A DNA stretch of 64,000 nucleotides, from assembly GCF_001908725.1 (NCBI RefSeq), contig NZ_CP018725.1, positions 3,472,001 through 3,536,000 of the forward strand. Reading direction: 5' to 3'. The DNA comes from Xanthomonas vesicatoria ATCC 35937. GTDB lineage: Bacteria; Pseudomonadota; Gammaproteobacteria; Xanthomonadales; Xanthomonadaceae. Made by a program: the position numbers and the translations under genes. The notes beneath the pieces were generated by a model that was given only the letters and a program-made list of their open reading frames with translations, did not search any database and had not been told where the DNA came from. Positions 56,942 to 64,000 of the stretch are shown here, piece by piece; the stretch's first letter is position 1, and each line of letters begins with the position of its first letter.

Positions 56942-57383
56942 GGGAATAGGGAGTCGAGAATGGGGAATGGGTAGAAGCGGGCATCATGGTGCGGCTCCAC
57001 GTTTGCGTAAGGCATTCATCAATGCGGTGAGCTTGGCGAAGACTTGGTCGACTTGCGGCCGACAATGTCGTCGTCTTCGGTGGTGCTATAGCCCAGTCGT
57101 GCGGCAATCTGCACTTGCGTGTCGAGTTCTGACAGCGAACCCCGCGCAATCGACAGAAAGCGCGCGTAGTCGGGGGTGGAGCGCCGCGCGGCACCTTCGG
57201 CGATGTTCGACGGAATGCTGACGGCCGAACGACGCAGTTGCGCGGTCAGGCCATAGCGCTCCTGCTCAGGAAAAACTTCGGCCAGTCGGTAGACCATCTC
57301 AACTAACTCCATGGAATCGCGCCACGCTTCAAGACGTTCATGAGGCCGCTTTGCCGATTCCCGATTCTCCACTCCCGATTCCC
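56942..57383. mobile_element. 442-bp unit with 30-bp inverted heptamer repeats and a four-helix gene
   Basis: The left end (56942-56971) reads GGGAATAGGGAGTCGAGAAT followed by GGGGAATGGG. The right end (57354-57383), reverse-complemented, reads GGGAATCGGGAGTGGAGAAT followed by CGGGAATCGG. They match at 26 of 30 positions, and all four differences fall at each seventh base. Both ends keep the same order of heptamer variants (GGGAAT, GGGAGT, GAGAAT, GGGAAT). The unit fills the space from 6 bp after the accB stop to the base before the accC start. No transposase is present; mobility is inferred. Confidence 0.6.
56984..57372 (-). pseudogene. Four-helix-bundle protein gene, frameshifted near its 3' end
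   Basis: The intact frame (57019-57372, 117 residues) matches the four-helix-bundle/S23 family known from 23S rRNA intervening sequences, with RRSAVSIPSNIAEGAARRS and FLSIARGSLSELDTQV. It ends KSTKSSPSSPH. A one-base loss near 57052-57056 accounts for this: in the next frame the DNA continues VDQVFAKLTALMNALRKRG, then AAP and a stop at 56984-56986, the usual end of this family. The ATG lies inside the right inverted repeat (MENRESAKRP). The shortened product may still fold. Confidence 0.8.
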
Positions 57384-57389
57384 GGCGCT

Positions 57390-57872
57390 TCAGCCAATCA
57401 CAAACAGCGGCTGGTCGAATTCCACCGGCTGGCCGGTTTCGCCGAGGATGGCGACGATGGTGCCAGAGGCGTCGGCTTCGATCGGGTTGAACATCTTCAT
57501 CGCCTCGATGATCGCCAGGGTGTCGCCGGCCTTGACCTGCTGGCCGACGGTGACAAAGGCCGGCTTGTCCGGCGAGGGCGAGGTGTAGAACGTGCCGACC
57601 ATCGGCGCACGCAGTACATGGCCTTCCGGCAACGCGGCGGCCTGCTTGGCGCCCCCCGTGGAGGCCTCGGTGGGCGACTGCATCGGCATGGAGGCCGCTT
57701 GCGGCGGCGCGGCGGGGGCCGGGGCGTACTGCTGCACCGGTGCGCTCATCACCTGGGTGCCCTTGGGTACACGCGCCAGGCGCACGCTTTCTTCGCCTTC
57801 CTTGATCTCGATTTCGGCGAGATTGGATTCTTCGAGCAGGTCGATCAGTTTCTTGATTTTGCGGAGATCCAT
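57390..57872 (-). CDS. accB: Biotin carboxyl carrier protein of acetyl-CoA carboxylase
   Basis: 160 residues. An N-terminal helix region ([18 protein letters not shown]), a Pro/Ala-rich hinge (about 48-80), and the C-terminal biotinyl domain with EAMKM, whose Lys carries biotin. It works with AccC and, in the full enzyme, AccAD. It normally forms an operon with accC; here the four-helix unit intervenes. Confidence 0.97.
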   Translation of the reverse strand: MDLRKIKKLIDLLEESNLAEIEIKEGEESVRLARVPKGTQVMSAPVQQYAPAPAAPPQAASMPMQSPTEASTGGAKQAAALPEGHVLRAPMVGTFYTSPSPDKPAFVTVGQQVKAGDTLAIIEAMKMFNPIEADASGTIVAILGETGQPVEFDQPLFVIG

Positions 57873-57972
57873 AAGGGCCTCATGAGGTGAATCGGTGGAG
57901 AGTGCCGGCGGGGTTGCCGGCGGAATGGGGGTCAGACCGTCGGCATGGCTGCCGTGGTCGTTGCTGCAGGTG

Positions 57973-58419
57973 TCATGCGTCGCGCTCCAGGCGCGCGATC
58001 ACCGCCTCCAGCGCCAGCCGGTAGCTATCTGCGCCGAAGCCGCAGATCACGCCGTCGGCCTTGTCGCTGAGATAGCTGTGGTGGCGGAACGGCTCGCGCG
58101 CATGCGGATTGGACAGATGGATCTCCACGAACGGCAGGCCCACGCCAAGCAGCGCGTCGCGCAGCGCCACCGAGGTGTGGGTGAAGGCGGCCGGGTTGAT
58201 CAGGATGTAGGCGGTGCCGTCCTCGCGGGCGGCGTGGATGCGCTCCACCAGCACATGCTCGGCGTTGGACTGCAGGCTGCTGAGCGTGTGCCCGGCGGCC
58301 TGCGCGCGGTCCACCAGGGCCGCATCGATCTGCGCCAGCGTGGTGCGCCCGTAGACCTCCGGCTCGCGGGTGCCGAGCAGATTGAGGTTAGGGCCGTGCA
58401 GCAGCAGCAGGTGGGCCAT
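57973..58419 (-). CDS. aroQ: 3-Dehydroquinate dehydratase, type II
   Basis: 148 residues. It shows [17 protein letters not shown] (catalytic Tyr and Arg), [18 protein letters not shown] and [17 protein letters not shown]. It catalyses the third step of the shikimate pathway as a dodecamer. It lies about 100 bp upstream of accB on the same strand, the arrangement also seen in Pseudomonas. Confidence 0.96.
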   Translation of the reverse strand: MAHLLLLHGPNLNLLGTREPEVYGRTTLAQIDAALVDRAQAAGHTLSSLQSNAEHVLVERIHAAREDGTAYILINPAAFTHTSVALRDALLGVGLPFVEIHLSNPHAREPFRHHSYLSDKADGVICGFGADSYRLALEAVIARLERDA

Positions 58420-59080
58420 GACATCCAGTAGAGCGGAAAGGCCGGAAGTCTGCGCGATGCTGGCGATGCTGTCCAGATAGCAGAAGTTATGCGTGTTTTA
58501 AACAGATGTTTTAAATGGCCGCGGGTCGCGGCCGGTGCGAGTGCTGGCGGGCATCCGGGCAGAACAGGTCCGGTTGCGAGGTCTGCTACCTGCCCTGCGT
58601 GCAGCATCCTCGCAGGGGCATGCAGTCAGGCGCGATGCGCTGGGGCGCGGCAACCGTGAGACACGGCCACGACGGCAGCGCTGCCGGTCTGCAGGTTCGC
58701 ATCCTCCACTGCCGCGCGTCAGGATTTTGTTCCGGCAGCAGCAGGTCATCGTTCGGGTCTTCAATTGTGCTGCCCATGCAATGGTGGATCGCCCGGGGGC
58801 TTGCCGCGGAAATCGGCGCAGTGGCCGCAATGGCGTGCCGCAAGTCGTGCCGCCAGCGATGCCGCCGGTCGCGGCTGGCGTCTGTCGGCGCCACAGACGG
58901 CAAGCGGATGCGCGCCGTTAGTCGCCGGATCTGCTTGCGCTCCGCAGCGGAGCGCCGCCACGGCAACGCTCCATGTCAGTGCAGCGCCATGCGCCGCCTG
59001 GACGTCGTCGGCGGGGTTGGTACGCCGGCCTCGATGCGTTCGTAGAACACCACGTTCTTGCCCGCATTCCGAAACGCGGC
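58420..59080. other. Non-coding gap between dsbD and aroQ
   Basis: 661 bp on a strand where both flanking genes point left, so it should hold the aroQ-accBC promoter. Short frames on both strands look random. No tRNA, strong hairpin or heptamer array was found. Confidence 0.4.
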
Positions 59081-61405
59081 TCAACGCGCCGCGCGCAGCA
59101 ACGCATCCTCGGTGATCGCATTGGTCAGCACGGTGGGCAGGATCGCCGGCGGCGCGCCGGGGCCGTAGACCACGTACAGCGGTACGCCGACTGCCTGGTG
59201 CTGGTCGAGGAAGGTGCTGATGGCCGGGTCGACATTGGTCCAGTCGCCTTTCATGTAGACCGCATCGACACGGCGCAGCGCATCGCGGAAGTCGGCGCCG
59301 CCCAGCACGTTCTTTTCGTTGGCCTTGCAGGTCACGCACCAGTCGGCGGTCATGTTGACGAACACCACGCGGTTGTCGGCACGCAGGCGATCCAGCAACT
59401 GCGGCGAAAACGCGACTGCCCCTTCGCTGGCGGCGGTGGCGGCCGGCAGGCGCAGGCGGGTGACACCCACCACCGGCACGATGGCCAGCACCAGCATCAC
59501 CGCGGCCAGGCGCATGCCCGCGCGATTGCTGTTCCAGCGGCTGCGCTCGAAACACCACAGGCCCAGCGCCAGCAGGGTGGCGCCGACCAGCATCAGCGCC
59601 AGCGCATCCACGCCGCGCTGCTTGCCCAGCACCCATAGCAGCCAGATCGCGGTGAGATACATCGGGAACGCCAGGACCTGCTTGAGCGTCTCCATCCACG
59701 CACCGGGCGTGGGCAGGCGCCGCGCCAGCGACGGAATGAAGCCGATCAGCAGGAACGGTAGCGCCAGGCCCAGGCCCAGCGCCAGAAACACCAGCATCGC
59801 CAGCAGCGCAGGCGCGGTGAACGCATACGCCAGAGCGGTGCCCATGAACGGGGCGATGCAGGGGCTGGCGACCACGCAGGCCAGCACGCCGGTGAAGAAA
59901 TCGCCCAGCGGGCCGTTGCGCGCGGCCAGCGACTGGCCGATGCCGCCAAGATTGCTGCCCAGCGTGAACACGCCCGACAGGCTCAGGCCCACTGCGAACA
60001 TCAAATATGCCAACGCTGCCACGAACCACGGCTGCTGTAACTGGAAGCCCCAACCGGCCGCCTGGCCGGCCGCGCGCAGGGCGATCACCAGCCCGCCGAT
60101 GGCGGCGAACGACACCAGCACGCCCAGCGAATACCAGATGGCATGGCTGCGCGCGTGGCTGCGGCTCTCGCCGCTGTGGGCCAGACCCAGTACTTTCAGC
60201 GAGAGGATCGGCAGCACGCACGGCATCAAATTCAGCACCAGGCCACCGAGCAGCGCCAGCGCCAGCATCGCCAGCAGGCTCTTGTCGGTGTGCGGCGGCT
60301 GGGTGCGCTGTGGGTTATCGGCTGCCGCCGTCGGCGCGGACTGTGTCTCGCTGTCTGACCGCTGTGCCGGGGCTGGCTCGGGGGGCGCCTGCCCGGCGGC
60401 CAGCGGCGAGATCATCAGCGGGGCGGCTTGCGCCTGGTTCTGCGGCGACACCGTGCCGGCGGGCAGGTCCAGCGTTACGCGGCGGGTCATGGGCGGGTAG
60501 CAGATGCCATCGGTCTGGCAGCCCTGGAAGGTGGCCACCAGGGTCACGCGCGCCGGGTCGGGATGCTCGCGCAGCAGCGGCAAGGTGACCTCGGCCTGGT
60601 CGAAATACACCACCACATCGCCGAAGTGTTCGTCGCGATGGGTCTTGCCTTGCGGCCAGCGTGGCAGCCCGGTACGCACGCCGCTGCTGCCTTCCAGCGC
60701 CAGCGAGGTGCGGTCGCGGTAGAGGTAATAACCCGGTGCCGGGGTGAAGCGCAGCAGCAGGCTGTTGCCGTCGCCGACGATGGCTTCGAAGTTGAACGCC
60801 TGCTCGGCGGGCAGTGGCAACGCGTCCACGCCGGCAGTCTGGCCGGGCGACCCGAACAGGCGCGGGCCGGGCACGGCGCGTGGCACCAGCGCGCCCAGAT
60901 TCTCGCGTTGCGGCATGCCGGTGGCTGCCGCCGTTGTCTGTGCGCCGGGCAGGGTGACGCGGATCTCGCGCCGCTGCGGCGGGTAGCACACCCCGGCATC
61001 GGCGCAGCCCTGGTACTGCACCTGCAACACCGCGGTTTTCAGCGCCGGATCGGCCTTGCCGGCCAAGGTGGCCTGCAATTGTTTGCGGTAGGTCTGCACC
61101 TGCCCGAAGAACTCATCGTGCTTGCTCTCGCCCTCCGGCAGCGCCAGTTCGCCGGCAGAAAAGCCCTGTCCGGATTTGACGCTGATGCGGTGCCGATACA
61201 GGTAATAGCCCGGCGCGATCTTCCAGGTCAGGCCGATGCTGTCGCGGCTGTCGGCCTGGGCGCTGAGCACGAACGCCTGGTCCACCGGCAGCAGGTCGGC
61301 CTCGCTGACCGCCTGCGCGGCCGGCGCCACCAATGCGAGCGAGGCGGCGATGACAGGGGCGGACAACAGTGCGCAGCGGGCGATCCAGCGGGACAGAAAC
61401 TTCAT
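59081..61405 (-). CDS. dsbD: Thiol:disulfide interchange protein DsbD with duplicated N-domain
   Basis: 774 residues, about 200 longer than E. coli DsbD. After a signal peptide there are two DsbD-alpha domains in tandem, each with the redox pair spaced C-x5-C: GCADAGVCYPP and GCQTDGICYPP. The eight-helix membrane domain has its two cysteines in LMPCVLPILS and ASPCIAPFMG, and the C-terminal thioredoxin-like domain carries WCVTCK. It passes electrons from cytoplasmic thioredoxin to periplasmic partners. The doubled alpha domain could serve two partner classes. The ATG at 61405 lies 5 bp downstream of the cutA stop. Confidence 0.94.
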   Translation of the reverse strand: MKFLSRWIARCALLSAPVIAASLALVAPAAQAVSEADLLPVDQAFVLSAQADSRDSIGLTWKIAPGYYLYRHRISVKSGQGFSAGELALPEGESKHDEFFGQVQTYRKQLQATLAGKADPALKTAVLQVQYQGCADAGVCYPPQRREIRVTLPGAQTTAAATGMPQRENLGALVPRAVPGPRLFGSPGQTAGVDALPLPAEQAFNFEAIVGDGNSLLLRFTPAPGYYLYRDRTSLALEGSSGVRTGLPRWPQGKTHRDEHFGDVVVYFDQAEVTLPLLREHPDPARVTLVATFQGCQTDGICYPPMTRRVTLDLPAGTVSPQNQAQAAPLMISPLAAGQAPPEPAPAQRSDSETQSAPTAAADNPQRTQPPHTDKSLLAMLALALLGGLVLNLMPCVLPILSLKVLGLAHSGESRSHARSHAIWYSLGVLVSFAAIGGLVIALRAAGQAAGWGFQLQQPWFVAALAYLMFAVGLSLSGVFTLGSNLGGIGQSLAARNGPLGDFFTGVLACVVASPCIAPFMGTALAYAFTAPALLAMLVFLALGLGLALPFLLIGFIPSLARRLPTPGAWMETLKQVLAFPMYLTAIWLLWVLGKQRGVDALALMLVGATLLALGLWCFERSRWNSNRAGMRLAAVMLVLAIVPVVGVTRLRLPAATAASEGAVAFSPQLLDRLRADNRVVFVNMTADWCVTCKANEKNVLGGADFRDALRRVDAVYMKGDWTNVDPAISTFLDQHQAVGVPLYVVYGPGAPPAILPTVLTNAITEDALLRAAR

Positions 61406-61410
61406 GGACG

Positions 61411-61743
61411 TCAGGATTCCTTGCGGGTGTCGGCCCGGACCCAATCGAGATAGGCCGGCAGCCCGGCGCTGGCTTGGACAGCGACCGCCTCCGGCAGTTC
61501 ATACGGATGCAGTGCCCGCAGCCGCGCGATGGTGTCGGGCAGGACGTCTTCCCAGGTCTTGATCAGCAGCTGCACCTCGGTGCTGCGCTCGATCGCACCA
61601 TTCCAGCGGTACAGCGATTGCGCGCCGGGCAGCTGGGTGACGCAGGCGGCCAGCCGTTCGTCGAGCAAGGCACGCGCGATGCGGTCGGCACTGTCGGCAT
61701 CCGGGCAGGTGCTGAACAACAAATGGAGGGAAGAGGCGTTCAT
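61411..61743 (-). CDS. cutA: Divalent-cation tolerance protein CutA
   Basis: 110 residues, trimeric PII-like fold. It shows LLDERLAACVTQLPG, SLYRWNGAIE, EVQLLIKT and HPYELPEAVAV, all family hallmarks. It is linked to copper tolerance in E. coli, although its biochemical role is unsettled. It lies immediately upstream of dsbD, as in enterobacteria. Confidence 0.95.
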   Translation of the reverse strand: MNASSLHLLFSTCPDADSADRIARALLDERLAACVTQLPGAQSLYRWNGAIERSTEVQLLIKTWEDVLPDTIARLRALHPYELPEAVAVQASAGLPAYLDWVRADTRKES

Positions 61744-62333
61744 TCGGCCCGGCAGTGTAATCCCCTGCCTGCGGGGGATCGACTGCGCGTTCCGCAATAG
61801 GGCGTCAACTTCGCTGGATTGGCGCCGCAGGCGGGCCGGGCGGTAGCGACTGTTGGTGGTTGGGTAGCCAGAGAGGTGCGCTGGGCGGCCATGACGGCGT
61901 CTGTGCGTACGCCCATGAACGTAACACGCCGGGTGACTCGCCAGCGCCGAATACCGCTGGCCGAGACGTGCCTGGACCATGCTCCGCGCCAACGTCGGGT
62001 TCGCGCAGAGAAAAGCGAGGCTGGCGCACGATTAGCAACAGAGCCCCGTTACTCCAGGAACGTGGGTTGGAGCGACCACTTGCCCCAACCCGGCATCGCG
62101 ATGCGCAGGGTGTGCTGGTGTATGAGCGCCTGGTGCCGACGGTGGTGGTCGTGCCGCATGCGGCATCGGACCCGCGATGCAGTGCGGGTCCAACCTGTGA
62201 CCGGCGAGGTGCTACTGCGTGGCGATCGCCGCCACTGGCGCCCGACGCCCCACGGCACGGCGCCATTTCGGCACACGCGGAACACCACTGAAGCCGTAGC
62301 GGCCCGACGCACCCTGCGTCGGGCCGATAGGTC
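61744..62333. other. Non-coding gap upstream of cutA
   Basis: 590 bp. No protein-like frame was found. A perfect 11-bp hairpin, GGCCCGACGCA-CCC-TGCGTCGGGCC (62301-62325), lies 9 bp after the endonuclease stop. It lacks a T-tract on either side but may stop or protect the transcript. Confidence 0.4.
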
Positions 62334-64000
62334 TCAGTTGGCCAGCTGGCAGCTGGCCGGCTTGGCCGAGGTGAACAGGCCGGCGGTGGCCCATTCGGGA
62401 TGGTCGACGAACGGGTTGCGGTTGCCCTGGAAGCTGAAGATCACCTGGTTGCGCGCGCGCTCGGCATCGTCCGGCGGGTCGGCCTGGTGCCAGGCCAGCA
62501 AGGTGGACAACAGGCCCATGTAGGCCGACGAGGCCGAGGTCTGCACGATCCGGCTGCGGTCGTCGGTGAGTTCCAGGTCCGGCTCGGACTGGCCGGTGGC
62601 CGCATCAAGGCCGCCTTCGTAGCGGATCGCCATGTACATCACCGCGCGCGCCATATCGCCCTTGCGCCGGCCCCACACCTCGAAGGTGCCGCTGTTGCCG
62701 TCCGGCGTGCGGACCCAGTTGGAATTGCCCGGATAGCGCCCGCTGCCACCGCCGCTGCCGTCGTTGACCTCGGTCACCCGCTCGCCGCAGCTGCTGGTGC
62801 AGGTGGCGTAAGGCTTGTTGCCGCGGTCGGCGTTGAAGGTGGTGTCGGTCAGGTACAGCATGTGGGTATCGGTGTAGGGCGCGTACGGCAGGCCGCGGTC
62901 GCCGGTGGCGCTGCCGAAGCCCAGCGAGTTGGGCCAGGTGTGCTCGCGGTTGTAGGTGAGCCCGCTGCCGGTGCCGGCGCGGTCGCTGACCTTGGCGTAG
63001 CTGCGGTTGCGGTAGGCGTCCAGGATGCGGCCGCTGTTGTTGGGGTCCTCGTCGGCCATCTCCAGGATGGTCCAGGTGTTGGTGCCGGTCCCGCTGTACG
63101 GGTAGACCGTGTGGCCGCGGATGGTGGCGTTGAGCGAGCAGCGCAGCTGGCTGGGGCTGGTGGTGTTCACCCGCGAGTAGTAGCCGGTGCCGCCGCCGCT
63201 GGCGGTCGCCACGGTAAACGCGATGGATTGATTGGCCGCCGGGCTCAGCCCGCTGGCATCGCGGATGGCGCTGGCGGTGATCGCCAGGGTGCAGCGCTCG
63301 CCGCCGACCAGCGCGGTGTTGGTGGACAGGGTGAAGCGGGTACCGCTGGTCGGGTAGCTGAGCGCCACCGTACCGGAGCTGGCGCAGCGCAGCGCAAAGG
63401 CGCCCCCGCTCAGCGTCACTGCTTCGCTGAAGCCAACGCTCAGATCGCCGGCTGCCGGGAAGCCGCTCGCGCCCTGGGCGGGCGTGGTGCTGGTGATCGT
63501 CGGCGCGGCGCCGGTTTCGCCGCCACCGCCGCTGCCGTTGAAGGTCTGGCCGCGATTGCACGCGCCGAAGGTCTGCGCTGCCGAGCCCGCCCAGCTGAAG
63601 TTGGCTGCGGCACTGCCGGTACCGGTGAGTTGCAGCGAACTGCCCACCGCGCTGCTGTTGCTCTCGCTGACCGGCAGGTTCTGGCTGGTGACACCGCCCG
63701 CCGGGCCACCGCTGCCGGTGATGGCGCCTTCGTAGCTCAGGAACTGCACCAGTTGGCCACCCGGGTCCACCAGCGCCACGCCGTCGTTGGGCCCGTTCTG
63801 CACGCCGTTGCTGGCGTAGCTGACGGTGGCAATGCGCACCTGGCTGCCGCAGCTGATCAGGCTGCCGGCCGGGACCGCCGTGTTGGCATAGACGGTTGCC
63901 GCACTGGGCGCGCTGCCGTTGTACAGGTAGATGCGGTAGCCGCTCAGCGATTCGCCGGCGGTGGCCACCACTTCCACGCCTTCGCCGGTGTCGCCGGAGG
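62334..64000 (-). CDS. Secreted endonuclease I-type nuclease with lamin-tail domain (5' end outside)
   Basis: At least 555 residues; the gene continues beyond the window end. From the visible N-terminal side: a lamin-tail (LTD) domain (YLYNGSAPSAATVY, GVALVDPGGQLVQFLSYEG), a Gly-rich linker, an SbsA/Big_5 Ig-like domain (APTITSTTPAQGASGFP), and a C-terminal endonuclease I domain with YNREHTWPNSLGFG and GNRNPFVDHPEW. The layout resembles extracellular nucleases of the ExeM/NucH group, which degrade extracellular DNA for phosphate or biofilm dispersal. The export signal lies outside the window. Confidence 0.88.
   Translation of the reverse strand, partial: SGDTGEGVEVVATAGESLSGYRIYLYNGSAPSAATVYANTAVPAGSLISCGSQVRIATVSYASNGVQNGPNDGVALVDPGGQLVQFLSYEGAITGSGGPAGGVTSQNLPVSESNSSAVGSSLQLTGTGSAAANFSWAGSAAQTFGACNRGQTFNGSGGGGETGAAPTITSTTPAQGASGFPAAGDLSVGFSEAVTLSGGAFALRCASSGTVALSYPTSGTRFTLSTNTALVGGERCTLAITASAIRDASGLSPAANQSIAFTVATASGGGTGYYSRVNTTSPSQLRCSLNATIRGHTVYPYSGTGTNTWTILEMADEDPNNSGRILDAYRNRSYAKVSDRAGTGSGLTYNREHTWPNSLGFGSATGDRGLPYAPYTDTHMLYLTDTTFNADRGNKPYATCTSSCGERVTEVNDGSGGGSGRYPGNSNWVRTPDGNSGTFEVWGRRKGDMARAVMYMAIRYEGGLDAATGQSEPDLELTDDRSRIVQTSASSAYMGLLSTLLAWHQADPPDDAERARNQVIFSFQGNRNPFVDHPEWATAGLFTSAKPASCQLAN

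Noticed and set aside
62301..62325. The perfect 11-bp hairpin after the endonuclease as an intrinsic terminator
   Set aside because: No T-tract follows on either strand, so it was only described within the gap.

Overview
This 64 kb window is a GC-rich gammaproteobacterial chromosome segment that best fits Xanthomonas. The evidence is a trpE…trpG…trpD-trpC cluster followed by a Clp-type CRP/FNR regulator (with Glu99 in the position known for Clp) and speD, a Xanthomonas-type ice-nucleation protein, and close protein-level similarity to xanthomonad housekeeping genes. The species cannot be fixed from the sequence alone. No CRISPR array, prophage or complete classical IS element was seen.

Layout. 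0-8.5 kb: the 3' end of a YegS-type lipid kinase, then a tryptophan cluster (trpE, ltaE, a SIMPL-domain protein, trpG, a flavin reductase, trpD, trpC, a HAD phosphatase). 8.7-15.2 kb: clp, divergent speD, a guanidine-II riboswitch in front of the sugE/gdx exporter, coq7, rplM-rpsI, tRNA-Gln and tRNA-Met, rppH, bfd and bfr. 15.4-25.4 kb: a hybrid histidine kinase and a degenerate REC-GGDEF-EAL protein, a DUF4126 protein, a DUF6776-like protein, bactofilin, erpA, nudC, ampE, and a DUF2752/CD225 pair. 25.7-32.3 kb: an MFS-acyltransferase fusion, a divergent LysR/MFS pair, and a FUSC/YccS protein. 32.4-36.3 kb: purH, a lipoprotein, and purD on the minus strand.

36.3-44.3 kb holds an eight-gene membrane-lipid locus related to Escherichia coli ynbABCD. 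It has two CDP-alcohol phosphatidyltransferases, an alpha/beta-hydrolase-methyltransferase fusion, a PAP2-dual-specificity phosphatase fusion, two membrane proteins of unknown function, a PlsC-type acyltransferase and a CdsA-type cytidylyltransferase. Seven of the genes are joined by overlapping stop/start codons. It is followed by a 0.9 kb non-coding stretch and a 1,429-residue ice-nucleation protein with 74 sixteen-residue repeats.

49.9-64 kb is a minus-strand housekeeping block: fis, a DUF3426 protein, a HTH regulator, prmA, accC, accB, aroQ, dsbD, cutA and a partial secreted endonuclease. The order dsbD-aroQ-accB-accC-prmA-DUF3426-fis-purH-purD is the one known in Pseudomonas. The lipid locus and ice-nucleation gene therefore look like a 13.6 kb block sitting between fis and purH. 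Between accB and accC lies a 442 bp unit: a frameshifted four-helix-bundle gene bounded by 30-bp inverted repeats made of heptamers. A 154-bp-period tandem duplication lies upstream of prmA.

The strongest candidates for something undescribed are the lipid locus (a possible pathway for a modified phospholipid), the inverted-repeat unit with its heptamer arrays, and the riboswitch that appears to act by competing with a terminator.
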